A stretch of DNA of 64,000 nucleotides from Faeciplasma gallinarum. GTDB lineage: Bacteria > Bacillota > Clostridia > Oscillospirales > Ruminococcaceae. Both the position numbers and the translations under genes were made by a program. Location of the stretch: positions 1 to 64,000 of the forward strand of contig DVIR01000030.1 of assembly GCA_018711085.1 (NCBI GenBank), read 5' to 3'. The notes beneath the pieces were generated by a model that was not told the origin of the DNA, made no database searches, and saw only the letters and a list, made by a program, of their open reading frames with translations. Below, piece by piece: positions 7,594 through 16,735 of this stretch; position 1 is the stretch's first letter, and every line of letters begins with the position of its first letter.

Positions 7594-9060
7594 TTAAACC
7601 GCGTCGCCGAGTGCGCCGGACTCCTCATACTCATCGATATAGGAGTTCAGCTCATCAAGGTAGTAATCAAGAGCCGCTCTGTTCTGCTCCTTGATCTGCG
7701 CCCAAGAAGTGTTAGCGCCGCCTCTGTTGATACCCCAGTCGATGCTGTTGTAAATATTGTTGAGGTTGTCGGTGAGGTCGCCTGTGTAGAACATAACTAC
7801 GTTGTCGTATACGAGGTCCTTGCAGGTGTCATGCATTTCGAGCATTTCTTCAGACCAAAGATACTTGTACTGAAGCTGTCTGCGGTCAACGTCGATAACG
7901 GTGGGGTCTATAACCTTAAATCTCTCGCAGGATGCCAACAGAGCTACGCCCTCGGGGTTCTTTGCGCCGTAGCACATCATGTATCCGGAAGGAGTTGCGT
8001 TGAGGTAGTACACGCCGTCGCCGTCCTGATATCTCGGGAGCGGAACGAACATGATTTCGCCTGCCTCGATGTCGCCCCAGATCTGATTCATCTCATCAAC
8101 GGGGAGCGTGAATCCGCTTTTGTCGCAGAACCAGAACAGGCAGAGTCCGTCCTTGACGCCTGCGCCGTACTGCATGTCGTTTCTTCCTGCCCAGTAGTCG
8201 GTGCCCTCACGGTATGTGCACTCGTTCTTAACCAGGTCGTAGATCATGTTCTCAGCAACCTCTATGATGGGGTTGTCGAGGTTGGATATGAAGTCGCCGT
8301 TCTCATCCCTTGAAATGATGGTGATACCGGTAGACTGCTCGCAGATACCGTTTACATAGTACCAGCCGTCGAGCGCGTAGCGGTTTTCATCGGGGTCGGA
8401 GAACTGTGTGCACATGTCGTAGAACACGTCCCATGTCCACTCGTCGTTTGCAAACAGCTCTGCGGGATCGTCAAAGCCCCAGTCCTGCATAACTCTGCGG
8501 TTATACGGAACGACATCCTTATAGGACAGGTCTGTTACGATTGCAAAGTGCTGATCGCCCAAAGCGAAGTACTCCGCAGCCTCAGCCATATCAGCCCAAA
8601 GCGGGTCGGTATAGTCGATGTAGTCGTCTATAGGCTCGTACATTCCCTTTATGCAGCTCATGGGGTATGTAGCGGTGTTGGATGTACCTGCAGGGGTGAA
8701 GTCGGGGACGTTATCGGAAAGAACGTACTGAGCGAGGTCATCTTTTCTCTCGGAGTAGTCGGTCTCTACCCATTCAACCTGTCCGTTGTACTTCTCCTGG
8801 AAAGTAAAGTAACCGGTGTTGACTATTTCGTCCTCGGAGTAGTTCTGGAACGGGTCATACCAGCTCAAAAACCTTACGGTTGAATTAGCGCCTGCGGCGG
8901 TCTTCGCGTCGGGAAGGGTTATTCCCGCTGCTGCAAGTATAGCCTCGGAGTCCTCGGTAGAAAGCGTTACCTTTACTACCTCGCGTCCGGTCTTACCGCA
9001 TCCGACAAAGACGAAGATCATCAAAAGCGCCAAAGCTAATGTTAAAATTCTTTTTGCCAT
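7594..9060 (-). CDS. Extracellular solute-binding lipoprotein (paralogue 1)
   Basis: A 488-residue ABC-type substrate-binding lipoprotein. The signal peptide ends in a lipobox (FVGC, lipidated Cys21), so the protein sits on the outer face of the membrane. The body (GANSTVRFLSWYDPF, WTWDVFYDMC) resembles family 1 sugar-binding proteins of the YtcQ/LipO kind. The gene is close kin to the next one over the whole length. No ABC permease or ATPase lies nearby, so both must work with a transporter elsewhere or act as sensors. It has its own promoter (9122-9150) and terminator. Confidence 0.85.
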   Translation of the reverse strand: MAKRILTLALALLMIFVFVGCGKTGREVVKVTLSTEDSEAILAAAGITLPDAKTAAGANSTVRFLSWYDPFQNYSEDEIVNTGYFTFQEKYNGQVEWVETDYSERKDDLAQYVLSDNVPDFTPAGTSNTATYPMSCIKGMYEPIDDYIDYTDPLWADMAEAAEYFALGDQHFAIVTDLSYKDVVPYNRRVMQDWGFDDPAELFANDEWTWDVFYDMCTQFSDPDENRYALDGWYYVNGICEQSTGITIISRDENGDFISNLDNPIIEVAENMIYDLVKNECTYREGTDYWAGRNDMQYGAGVKDGLCLFWFCDKSGFTLPVDEMNQIWGDIEAGEIMFVPLPRYQDGDGVYYLNATPSGYMMCYGAKNPEGVALLASCERFKVIDPTVIDVDRRQLQYKYLWSEEMLEMHDTCKDLVYDNVVMFYTGDLTDNLNNIYNSIDWGINRGGANTSWAQIKEQNRAALDYYLDELNSYIDEYEESGALGDAV

Positions 9061-9121
9061 TAAAGATTCACCTTTCTATTGTTATTTTGTCACGTGAACT
9101 TTCTTATCCAGTCTTAATATT

Positions 9122-9150
9122 ATTATAGCGATTTAATGTGCTCAATTCAA
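9122..9150 (-). promoter_or_regulatory. Promoter of solute-binding lipoprotein 1
   Basis: On the minus strand TTGAAT (9150-9145), 17 bases and TATAAT (9127-9122). Confidence 0.65.
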
Positions 9151-9430
9151 TTAACATTTTCTATAAGAACCCGAGCGATATTTTGGGCAAAAAGACAACT
9201 CTGCTGGATATACTTACAAAATACATATGCATCCCGCACCGCACGCGCTTTATCGACACTGCGGCTGCGCATGCTTCGGTCGGCGGGCGCCGGATCCACA
9301 TGCCTTGTTATATTCGCCGCATACAAAGCCGGTCTGCCGCGTCAAAGCGCCGATTTCCTTGTTATAGCCGGTATTATGCGTGAAAAAACGATCTGCCGCG
9401 TAAAAGGCAGTCCCGTGAAAAACCCGCCCT

Positions 9431-9490
9431 CTTATGCGATAAGCCGTCTCCTTATGCGAAAAGCCGATTCCTTATGCAAAAAGCCGGTTT
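9431..9490. repeat. 20-bp tandem repeat, three units
   Basis: Three adjacent 20-bp units begin CTTATGC and contain AAGCCG. They sit in the 490-base gap between the two lipoprotein genes, directly before the terminator of the upstream paralogue. No gene is evident in 9151-9430. Confidence 0.75.
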
Positions 9491-9497
9491 TTACAAA

Positions 9498-9529
9498 AAA
9501 ACCGGCCCGCAAAAATGCGGGTCGGTTTT
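9498..9529 (-). terminator. Intrinsic terminator of solute-binding lipoprotein 2
   Basis: AAAACCG.CCCGC pairs with GCGGG.CGGTTTT across a 6-base loop; on the minus strand it is followed by TTTTTTTG. Confidence 0.85.
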
Positions 9530-9550
9530 AAACAGCACGTTAATTTCTGA

Positions 9551-11005
9551 TTACTCTATGGTAGTTCCGTCCGTGACGTAATCAGCTACCATAGCGTTCA
9601 GCTCATCGATGTAATACTCGAACGCCTCTCTGTTCTGCTCCTTGAGCTGTGCCCAAGTAGAAGGAGTCTCAGAACGGATTATGCCGTTGCCGAGGTTGCC
9701 GACTATGGTGTTGAGGTTGTCGGGAAGGTCACCGGTGAGGTCGATTCTCGGGTTAGCTGCTGCGAGCTCGTAGCACTCATCCCACATCTCGAGCATGTCC
9801 TGATTCCACATGTAGGTGGTCTCAAGCTGCATACGGTCGATGTCGATAACTGTCGGGTCGATAACCTTGAATCTGTCGCAGGAAGCCAAAAGCGCAACGC
9901 CTTCGGGGTTTCTTGCGTTATTAACTATAGCATATGCGTCAATTCCGGAGCAGATGTAGTAAATGCCGTCGCCCTGAGGGTCTCTGGGAAGGGGAGCAAA
10001 CATAAGCTCGCCTGCAGCGATATCGCCCCAAATTGCGCTGATCTCTTCAACGGTATCAGTGAAGAAGGATACGCCGATAGGATAGAACAAGCAAGATCCT
10101 TCCTTCATGCCGGCTCCGAATGTAGCGTTGTCTCTGAGCGCCCACATCGAGCTGCCTTCGTGATACTTGAGGTCGTTCTTGGCGATGTCGTAGATGAGGT
10201 TCTCAGCTCTCTCGATTTCGGGTGAGTCGAGGTTGGAGTAGAATGCGCCGTTCTCATCTATCTGGAGCATCTGCTGACCGGTGGACTCAACCAAAGCTCC
10301 GGCGTATGCATATCCGTCGAGAGCGTAGCGGTTCTCGTCTCCGTCAGAGAAGGTCTCGCACATTTCATAGAATACATCCCATGTCCACTCGTCGTTGTAG
10401 TAAAGCTCTGCGGGATCGTCGAAGCCCCAGTCAGCTATTACTCTGGTGTTGTAAGGGATAACGTTGGCAACGGAAATGTCCATAACGATGTTGTAGTGCT
10501 TGCCGCCGAGTACGAAGTAGTCGGCAGTCTCCTTTATACCGCTCCACAGCGGATCATCGTAGTCGATGTAGTCGTCAACAGCCTGATACTGACCCTTGAA
10601 GCAGCTCATGGGGTAAGTAGCGGTGGAGTTGGTTCCGGAAGGAGTGAAGTCCGGAGGAGTCTCGGAAAGTATAAGGTTGGCAAGTTCGTTGAATCTCTCG
10701 AAATAGTCGCATTCGATCCATTCAACCTCTCCGCCGTATTTCTCGGTGAAGGTGAAGAAACCGGTGTTTACGATTTCGGTCTTATCATAGTTGTGGAAGT
10801 CATCATACCATGACAACCAGGTTACAGTGCTGTTTGCTCCCGCAGCTTCCTCAACGTCAGGAAGTCTAATTCCGGCAGCTGCAAGTATCGCTTCAGAGTT
10901 CTCGGAGGAGAGCGTGATCTTTACGATTTCGCGCCTTTCCTTGCCGCATCCCACGAAAGCGAAAATGGTGACAAGCGCCAGAACCAAAGCAATGATTCTC
11001 TTCAT
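9551..11005 (-). CDS. Extracellular solute-binding lipoprotein (paralogue 2)
   Basis: A 484-residue lipoprotein, paralogous to the preceding gene: both share GANSTV, EIVNTG.FTF.EKY and WTWDVFY segments and the same layout. The lipobox FVGC places the lipidated cysteine at residue 20. I start at ATG 11005 because AAAGGAAAA lies at the right distance; an upstream in-frame ATG at 11035 adds ten polar residues and lacks a site. The pair probably arose by tandem duplication, but each copy keeps its own promoter and terminator. The ligand is not predictable. Confidence 0.85.
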   Translation of the reverse strand: MKRIIALVLALVTIFAFVGCGKERREIVKITLSSENSEAILAAAGIRLPDVEEAAGANSTVTWLSWYDDFHNYDKTEIVNTGFFTFTEKYGGEVEWIECDYFERFNELANLILSETPPDFTPSGTNSTATYPMSCFKGQYQAVDDYIDYDDPLWSGIKETADYFVLGGKHYNIVMDISVANVIPYNTRVIADWGFDDPAELYYNDEWTWDVFYEMCETFSDGDENRYALDGYAYAGALVESTGQQMLQIDENGAFYSNLDSPEIERAENLIYDIAKNDLKYHEGSSMWALRDNATFGAGMKEGSCLFYPIGVSFFTDTVEEISAIWGDIAAGELMFAPLPRDPQGDGIYYICSGIDAYAIVNNARNPEGVALLASCDRFKVIDPTVIDIDRMQLETTYMWNQDMLEMWDECYELAAANPRIDLTGDLPDNLNTIVGNLGNGIIRSETPSTWAQLKEQNREAFEYYIDELNAMVADYVTDGTTIE

Positions 11006-11081
11006 AGAAGTTTTCCTTTCTTGATTTTGTTCCATAACATTAGTTTGCCATATCGATTTTACAGCGTTCGATATATTTAAA

Positions 11082-11110
11082 ATTATACAACACAGTTTGG
11101 GCTTTTTCTA
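11082..11110 (-). promoter_or_regulatory. Promoter of solute-binding lipoprotein 2
   Basis: On the minus strand TAGAAA (11110-11105), 17 bases and TATAAT (11087-11082). Confidence 0.55.
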
Positions 11111-11219
11111 TGATTATTACTCACACAAAGCTTGACGTTTCGTCATATCAAACACAAAGTTTTGACTTTGACGGGCAACTTTTCGTCTTTACGCCGGTAT
11201 ACATATTCTCACATCGGCA

Positions 11220-12167
11220 TCACACGCCCGCTTTTCCGTCATATTTTATGCCCTGATAACTCCCGCGGCGCTTGAGCTCCTTTTCTATTCCGTTTAGGGT
11301 GTTGCGCTTGTATACGCTCCACTGCGGAGCTATGAGTACGCTGCGGTCGCAGTCGCCGGTGAGCCTGCCTATTGCGGTTTCGGGCGGCAAAACCTCGAGC
11401 TGGTCGCACACTATGCTTATATACTCGTCCATCTCAAGGGTCTTAATCTCGCCGCGCTTATACATCTCATGCGCAGCCGTCCCCGCAACGATGTACAAAA
11501 GGTGTATTTTCACCTCGTACGGTGCAAGCGCCGCCACGTCCTTTGCGGTTTTAAGCATGTCCTCGCGTGTTTCGCCGGGAAGCCCGTTTATTATGTGCAC
11601 GCAGGTGTCTATGCCCATCTGCCGCAGTGTTTCGTATCCGCGAAGAAACTCCGTATAGCTGTGGCAGCGGTTTATGAGCTTTGCGGTTCGCTCGTTGGAG
11701 CTTTGAAGCCCCAGCTCCACCGTGAGGTATGTCCTCTTTGACAGTTCCTTTAACAGCTCCGCCGCGCGCGGGCTTATGCAGTCGGCGCGGGTTGCTATGC
11801 TCACTCCGGATATGCCCTCTATCGACACAACCTCATCATAGACGGCTTTGAGACGCTCGGGGCTTGCATAGGTGTTCGTCCCCGCCTGCAAATACGCTAT
11901 ATATTTCAGCTCGCCCAGGTGCCCCCACTTCTCGACATATCTCGGCACCAGGCTTTCAAACTGCTCTTTGAGACTTTTTGACGGATCGCCGCCATAGTCG
12001 CCCGAAAGGCTTGCGGAGCAGTATATGCATCCGCCGGTCCCCTTTGTGCCGTCCCTGTTCGGGCAGCCGAATCCGGCGTTCAGCGGGATTTTCACGGTTT
12101 TTGCCCCGAACCGACGCTTAAAAACGGTGTCTATGCTCAAAAACCGCCTCGGATAGTACGGGTTCAA
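11220..12167 (-). CDS. TIGR01212/YtqA-family radical SAM protein
   Basis: A 315-residue radical SAM enzyme. The cysteine cluster motif near residue 30 (GCPNRDGTKGTGGCIYC) is the form seen in the TIGR01212 family related to the Elp3 fold; PLNAGFGCPNRDG is its hallmark start. It binds a 4Fe-4S cluster and cleaves S-adenosylmethionine; the substrate of the family is not firmly known. The start is TTG 12167, which overlaps the SH3 gene stop as TTGA, and AAGGTG lies upstream, so translation is coupled. It is the last gene of a three-gene operon. Confidence 0.88.
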   Translation of the reverse strand: MNPYYPRRFLSIDTVFKRRFGAKTVKIPLNAGFGCPNRDGTKGTGGCIYCSASLSGDYGGDPSKSLKEQFESLVPRYVEKWGHLGELKYIAYLQAGTNTYASPERLKAVYDEVVSIEGISGVSIATRADCISPRAAELLKELSKRTYLTVELGLQSSNERTAKLINRCHSYTEFLRGYETLRQMGIDTCVHIINGLPGETREDMLKTAKDVAALAPYEVKIHLLYIVAGTAAHEMYKRGEIKTLEMDEYISIVCDQLEVLPPETAIGRLTGDCDRSVLIAPQWSVYKRNTLNGIEKELKRRGSYQGIKYDGKAGV

Positions 12168-13411
12168 CTTGCCGCACCTTCGTCCGTCGTTATATTATAT
12201 GCGCCGCCGTCCGTGCTATTCCCGTCCGGTGAACTGCCCTCGTCGGGCGGCAATGTTACGATACTTTCAGTATAATCTTCGTCAATAATACCGTCTGTAT
12301 TTGAATCATCGGGGATTTGAAGCTCCTCTTCGCCGCCGTCAACGTCCTCATCGGGGATTTGAAGCTCCTCGTCCGGCTGCTGCGGCTCGCTCTCGGACGG
12401 CTCATCGAGGTAATCGGCAAAGACATATGCGAGCATGTCGCCGTAGACGATTGCGGCCCAGCCGTTGTCCTCAATTTCTATGACGTTCACCTCATCGCCT
12501 GTTCCGAACGTGCCGAGTATGGCTCCGTTCGTTCCGGGGGTGGAGCGGATGTTTACGGAGGCGTTTGAAATCATGGTGTAGGTGTCGTAGTCGTCGGGGT
12601 TGATTATCTGCGCCTCGGGCGGATTTTCATCGTCGTGGTCGTCGCTGCTTGACTCGCCGCCCTCAAGGTATTCGGCGTACACATACGCCCTTATGTCGTC
12701 GTATTTTATTTCTGCCCAGCCGTCGGGGCGAATCTCTATTACCTCAACCGCGTTGCCGGTTATGAAGTAGCCTATAACGGCGTCCTCGTTTGACGGTCCG
12801 AGCCTTGCGTTTACCGTTTCGGCGGCATACATGGTTATGGTGGGCACCTCATCAAGCGGAATTGTCGGCTCGGTGACGGTCGTCTCGGGCGGACTTGTCG
12901 GCTCGGTCTGCGTCACCGGCGGTTCGGTAACCGCAGGCTCGGTGACGGCTGGCTCGCTCACCGCAGGCTCCTGCGGCTGAGGCGGCGCATCGGGGATGTC
13001 ATCCTCCTGCGCGGCGGGCTTTTCACAAAATCCGAGCGCAGCGCCGACGGTTTTTATCTTATCCGAAAAGGGGAGGGTGCTTTCATAGACATCGTTTAAG
13101 TTTTCGGTATAGCTGCCGTCCGCAAGGGTGTTTATGCCAAACCTCACCGAAAGCTGTTCCTCTATATCTCCGCGGTTGACCAAAGCAAAGCTCACCGCAG
13201 CTATCATTATTATCAACGCGGGAATTGCAAAGCCGAGGAAGTTATACTTGTCCGCCTCCGTCTCACGACTCAGCTCGTTTAAGAGCTTGTCCGCCTTTAC
13301 AAACGACTCGTTTGCGGCGCGGTGATACTTTTTATCAAACTCCGGATCCCTGCCGCCGAAAGCGGTTTCGGGGGAGGTGTTTTCCTGATTTTTGTTTACA
13401 TTATCAGCCAT
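12164..13411 (-). CDS. Membrane-anchored protein with two SH3 domains
   Basis: A 415-residue protein with a cytoplasmic N-terminus, one membrane span at about residues 57-81, a Pro/Glu/Thr-rich linker with TEPAVTEP-type repeats (about 145-185) and two bacterial SH3 domains (about 192-250 and 268-335), followed by an acidic low-complexity tail. Such SH3b domains usually bind peptidoglycan or surface ligands, so the protein probably faces the wall. No catalytic domain is present. It starts 15 bases after the MBOAT-like gene and overlaps the radical SAM gene. Confidence 0.8.
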   Translation of the reverse strand: MADNVNKNQENTSPETAFGGRDPEFDKKYHRAANESFVKADKLLNELSRETEADKYNFLGFAIPALIIMIAAVSFALVNRGDIEEQLSVRFGINTLADGSYTENLNDVYESTLPFSDKIKTVGAALGFCEKPAAQEDDIPDAPPQPQEPAVSEPAVTEPAVTEPPVTQTEPTSPPETTVTEPTIPLDEVPTITMYAAETVNARLGPSNEDAVIGYFITGNAVEVIEIRPDGWAEIKYDDIRAYVYAEYLEGGESSSDDHDDENPPEAQIINPDDYDTYTMISNASVNIRSTPGTNGAILGTFGTGDEVNVIEIEDNGWAAIVYGDMLAYVFADYLDEPSESEPQQPDEELQIPDEDVDGGEEELQIPDDSNTDGIIDEDYTESIVTLPPDEGSSPDGNSTDGGAYNITTDEGAAS

Positions 13412-13426
13412 GTTCTACTCCTTTAC

Positions 13427-14731
13427 TCACACCGCGCTCACCATTGCCACGCAGGAAAGCGCAAGCAGCAGGACGCACAAAACAAGGTCGAGTATTCTCG
13501 CGCCGCCGTATGCGGTTTCGGATGCCGACATTGCCTCTCTGAGCTTGGCGCGCAGGTATATTCTCAGCGGCGAGATATATAATATTGCCAGCACGGCCCA
13601 CACCGCGCTCCGCTTGAGTTCGGTGAAGAGCGCATAGCTCATGTCAAATTCGTATTTTGAGGGGTTTAGCCCCGAGAACCACTCCATGACGCCGTTAAGT
13701 GAGCCGTTTGCGGCGATTATAAAGCCCGCGGCGAGCATGAGTGCGCTGAACACTCCGCTTAAAACCGATCTTTCCGTCTCGAACGCGGTTTGGAGCAAAA
13801 CGGCTAAGCATACTATGCCCAAAAGCGCGGCCGCTCCCGCCCCGAAGCCGACAAGCGTACCCGTCACAAGGCAGGTCAGTGCGGAAAGTATTATCAGGGT
13901 GGAGGTCTTTTTGCCGCCTAAGTATTTTTTAAGCGCCCTTGCGGCGGACGGGTACACGCCCTCGACATGCTCCGCCATGAGCGTTCTCGGCAAAAACGCG
14001 CTGTTTTCAAGCTTTATGCGGTAGCCGCTTATAAGGCAGAGGCCTTCGGACATGGCAAGGCTTGCGGTGACCGCAACGTATGCGCACACAGCCGCCGCAG
14101 CCGCTCCTATTAAGGCGTTCATCCACGGCAGGCTCTCGCCGGTGAGCGCCGCCGCGCGTATGCGCTCAAGCGGGTATGCGAGCACGGTCACTGCGGCAAG
14201 TCCGCCTGCAAACCTCGATATTCCCGCGCTGAGCATAGAAAGTCCTGCGCTTTTGCGGGTTTTTATCTCGTCGCGGATCTGCGAGTAGCTGTACAGCGGA
14301 GAAATCGCCATGAACTCAAAGGATATGAGATACACGGCAAGGTCTGCGGCGTTTTTCTCGCTCTGTTCCTCTTTTAAATATATATAAGACCTTGCTGCCA
14401 TAAGGACAAAGCCGACGGCGCATATGCAGTCCGGCAGCGTTCCTTCCGACACCGTCAGCACTGCAAGCGGCAAAACGGACAGCGTCACGACAGCCGACAC
14501 GGCGTATCTTATTACATTGTATCTCGGCCTGCCCTTTAAGCGTCCGGCGATGTATACCAGCGCAGCATCAGCCGCGACAACCAGGTAGTAAAGCGGCCTT
14601 GTCCAGCATATGAACAAAAGCGACGCCACGACAGACACGAGGTTTTTCTCCCAGCTCTCCCGACAAAGAAAAATTATTATAGTATATATCGGCAGAAAGC
14701 CGAAAACAAACAACAGATCGGTATACGCCAT
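13427..14731 (-). CDS. Degenerate MBOAT-like membrane protein (predicted non-catalytic)
   Basis: A 434-residue polytopic protein that aligns by eye along its whole length with the MBOAT acyltransferase at 20290-21693: FGFLPIYTIIIFLCR with FLYYFLPVVLIVYFIVP, ADLAVYLISF with IYLAAYISMF, SGYRIKLENSAF with MGFDFVENFNYP, LKKYLGGK with YVYIPLGGN, and LVTGTLVGFGAG with FLTGLWHGAAW. The histidine of the WHG motif is replaced by valine (codon 13852-13850), and the WHISLSTW segment is not conserved. Start ATG 14731 has GAAGGAAC upstream; in-frame extension to 14827 would run past the promoter. It is first in an operon with the SH3 and radical SAM genes. Confidence 0.65.
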   Translation of the reverse strand: MAYTDLLFVFGFLPIYTIIIFLCRESWEKNLVSVVASLLFICWTRPLYYLVVAADAALVYIAGRLKGRPRYNVIRYAVSAVVTLSVLPLAVLTVSEGTLPDCICAVGFVLMAARSYIYLKEEQSEKNAADLAVYLISFEFMAISPLYSYSQIRDEIKTRKSAGLSMLSAGISRFAGGLAAVTVLAYPLERIRAAALTGESLPWMNALIGAAAAAVCAYVAVTASLAMSEGLCLISGYRIKLENSAFLPRTLMAEHVEGVYPSAARALKKYLGGKKTSTLIILSALTCLVTGTLVGFGAGAAALLGIVCLAVLLQTAFETERSVLSGVFSALMLAAGFIIAANGSLNGVMEWFSGLNPSKYEFDMSYALFTELKRSAVWAVLAILYISPLRIYLRAKLREAMSASETAYGGARILDLVLCVLLLALSCVAMVSAV

Positions 14732-14817
14732 CCATGTTCCTTCTTTCAGAGGTAAACTTTTTATGTACACGCATCCTCTTGCGGGATGCATACGTTCCGG
14801 TGAGCAACGCATGCCTA

Positions 14818-14846
14818 ATTGTAACACATGAAAATCATCTAATCAA
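14818..14846 (-). promoter_or_regulatory. Promoter of the MBOAT-like/SH3/radical SAM operon
   Basis: On the minus strand TTGATT (14846-14841), 17 bases and TACAAT (14823-14818). The implied start near 14811 supports the ATG at 14731. Confidence 0.6.
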
Positions 14847-14865
14847 GATTCACACTCCTTTTTCG

Positions 14866-14925
14866 TTGTGAAATCTCCAATTGTTCCGATTACTTTCATA
14901 TGATTTTCACAAAAGGCGGTATAAT
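14866..14925 (+). promoter_or_regulatory. htrA promoter region with inverted repeat
   Basis: A perfect -10 TATAAT lies at 14920-14925 but no good -35 is visible. Arms TTGTGAAATC (14866-14875) and GATTTTCACAA (14902-14912) are inverted copies with one inserted base, and the second arm sits where the -35 region would be. This looks like a regulator-dependent promoter. Confidence 0.4.
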
Positions 14926-15035
14926 AATAGGCAAGAGCTGAGGAAAAAGCAGATCGAAAGCTTAACACAAAAGCGTAAACTCAAGACGCGGTGCGATTTA
15001 TTCTACTCTTTTAATTTGACAAGGAGATATTAAAT

Positions 15036-16622
15036 ATGACTGATAACTTTGACGACCGCAACAATGAAAATATAATGAATCAAAACAATACATCAACCCA
15101 AGGCAGCGACTGCACTTCAGATATTAACGTGCAGGAGACGCCCAAGGCTGCGGAATATGTCTGCAACCCCGCCGACGATGCGGCAAAGAGCGCTCAGAGC
15201 ACTTACTCATCCGATTACGGCGCAGCCTCCGGATATTCTTCTTACAGCCGGAGCACGCAGCAGCCGCAGAACCCGTACGGCAGCTACGGCGGATACGGAA
15301 GCTACGGCAGCGCGGGCGACAATGTAAGCCGCTCCGCTCAGTCCGACCCGTCAAATCATCCCGGCTATGCCGCAGGCGGATACCACGGAGCGCATGAGTA
15401 CGTTTACAACGCAGCTCCCTCTCCCAAAAAGCACAGCGCGGGCAAGACGGTTTTGGCGATCGTAGGAGTGATACTTGCGGTGTTCGTGGTGTCGGTAGTG
15501 TCGATATCGGCGTTTCTGCTCGTGACGAACGGCTTTGAAACGACAGGCGACTCAAACCCCGACGTCTCGTCAAACAACCTCATAATCGGTTCGGACGGCA
15601 CCCCGCAGGATTTGAACAGCTCCGCCGACGACGGCGAGGATGACGACGACGCTGTGGCGGTAGACGACAACAGAACTTATCCGACCCTTGAGCAGCTTGC
15701 GGCGCCTTCGGATGCCATGCCGCTCACCGAGATATATGAAAAGGTTCTGCCCTCTGTAGTTGGAGTGTCCTGTACGCTTCGCACCGGAACGGCAACCGGA
15801 ACCGGAATCATAATCAGCGAGGACGGTTACATTATAACTAACGCGCACGTTGTCGAGGACGCCATAAGCGTCATGATAGTAGACAACGATATGAACGAGT
15901 ACGAGGCCGAGATAATCGGATCGGACACACAGACGGATATCGCCGTTCTTAAAATAGACAAGACGGGGCTTACGCCTTGTGAGTTCGGACGCTCAGGCGA
16001 CGTAAAAATCGGCGAGCTTGCGGTTGTAATAGGCAACCCTCTCGGCTTTGAGCTTTACGGCACCATGACGGACGGAATCATATCCGGTTTGAACCGTACA
16101 ATAACCATAGGCGACCGCACAATGACGCTCATACAGACAAGCGCCTCCATCAACCAGGGCAACTCCGGAGGTCCGCTTATCAACGCATACGGTCAGGTAA
16201 TAGGAATAACCTCCGCCAAGGTTTCATCCACATACGGAGAAAACTTAGGCTTTGCAATCCCGATAGACGATGCAATCCCGATAATTCAGGACTTGATTCA
16301 GTACGGCTACGTGACAGGTCGTCCTCTGATAGGAATATCAGGCGAGGATATAACCCCGTTCATGTCACTTTACTATAGACTTCCCGAAGGTGTTTACGTC
16401 AGATTCATCACACCCGGTTCGGGCGCTGAGGCTGCCGGAATACAGGCGGGAGACATAATCATAGGCCTTAACGGCGACACAATAACCACCATGTCTGAGC
16501 TGACGGACGAGAAGAACAACTTCAAGGCCGGCGACACCGTAACCCTTACGATATACAGAAACGGACAGAGCATGGACGTAGATGTCGTCTTGGGTGAAGT
16601 GACATCCGAGAACGAGCAGTAA
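15036..16622 (+). CDS. htrA: HtrA/DegP-like membrane-anchored serine protease with PDZ domain
   Basis: A 528-residue S1C protease for quality control of exported proteins. Residues 1-130 are cytoplasmic and rich in Ser, Gly, Tyr and Asn; a single transmembrane helix follows (about 138-165); then the trypsin-like domain with catalytic His271 (NAHVV), Asp301 (TDIAVL) and Ser377 (GNSGGPL), all intact; and one PDZ domain at about 430-520. ATG 15036 follows AAGGAGATATTAAAT. The long unstructured cytoplasmic tail is a Firmicute feature. The gene stands alone with a regulator-like promoter region. Confidence 0.93.
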   Translation: MTDNFDDRNNENIMNQNNTSTQGSDCTSDINVQETPKAAEYVCNPADDAAKSAQSTYSSDYGAASGYSSYSRSTQQPQNPYGSYGGYGSYGSAGDNVSRSAQSDPSNHPGYAAGGYHGAHEYVYNAAPSPKKHSAGKTVLAIVGVILAVFVVSVVSISAFLLVTNGFETTGDSNPDVSSNNLIIGSDGTPQDLNSSADDGEDDDDAVAVDDNRTYPTLEQLAAPSDAMPLTEIYEKVLPSVVGVSCTLRTGTATGTGIIISEDGYIITNAHVVEDAISVMIVDNDMNEYEAEIIGSDTQTDIAVLKIDKTGLTPCEFGRSGDVKIGELAVVIGNPLGFELYGTMTDGIISGLNRTITIGDRTMTLIQTSASINQGNSGGPLINAYGQVIGITSAKVSSTYGENLGFAIPIDDAIPIIQDLIQYGYVTGRPLIGISGEDITPFMSLYYRLPEGVYVRFITPGSGAEAAGIQAGDIIIGLNGDTITTMSELTDEKNNFKAGDTVTLTIYRNGQSMDVDVVLGEVTSENEQ

Positions 16623-16695
16623 AGATAGCCTTCATATAAATCATTGAAAATAAACCGACAAATCGCAAAAAGAATCCAGACAAACGCATCCGTAC

Positions 16696-16721
16696 ACATT
16701 TGCGGCTCCTGCCGCAAATGT
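16696..16721. repeat. Perfect 11-bp hairpin downstream of htrA
   Basis: ACATTTGCGGC and GCCGCAAATGT flank a TCCT tetraloop. No uridine tract follows, so it may protect the htrA mRNA end or stop transcription weakly rather than act as a canonical terminator. Confidence 0.5.
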
Positions 16722-16735
16722 CAAGCGGAACTCAA

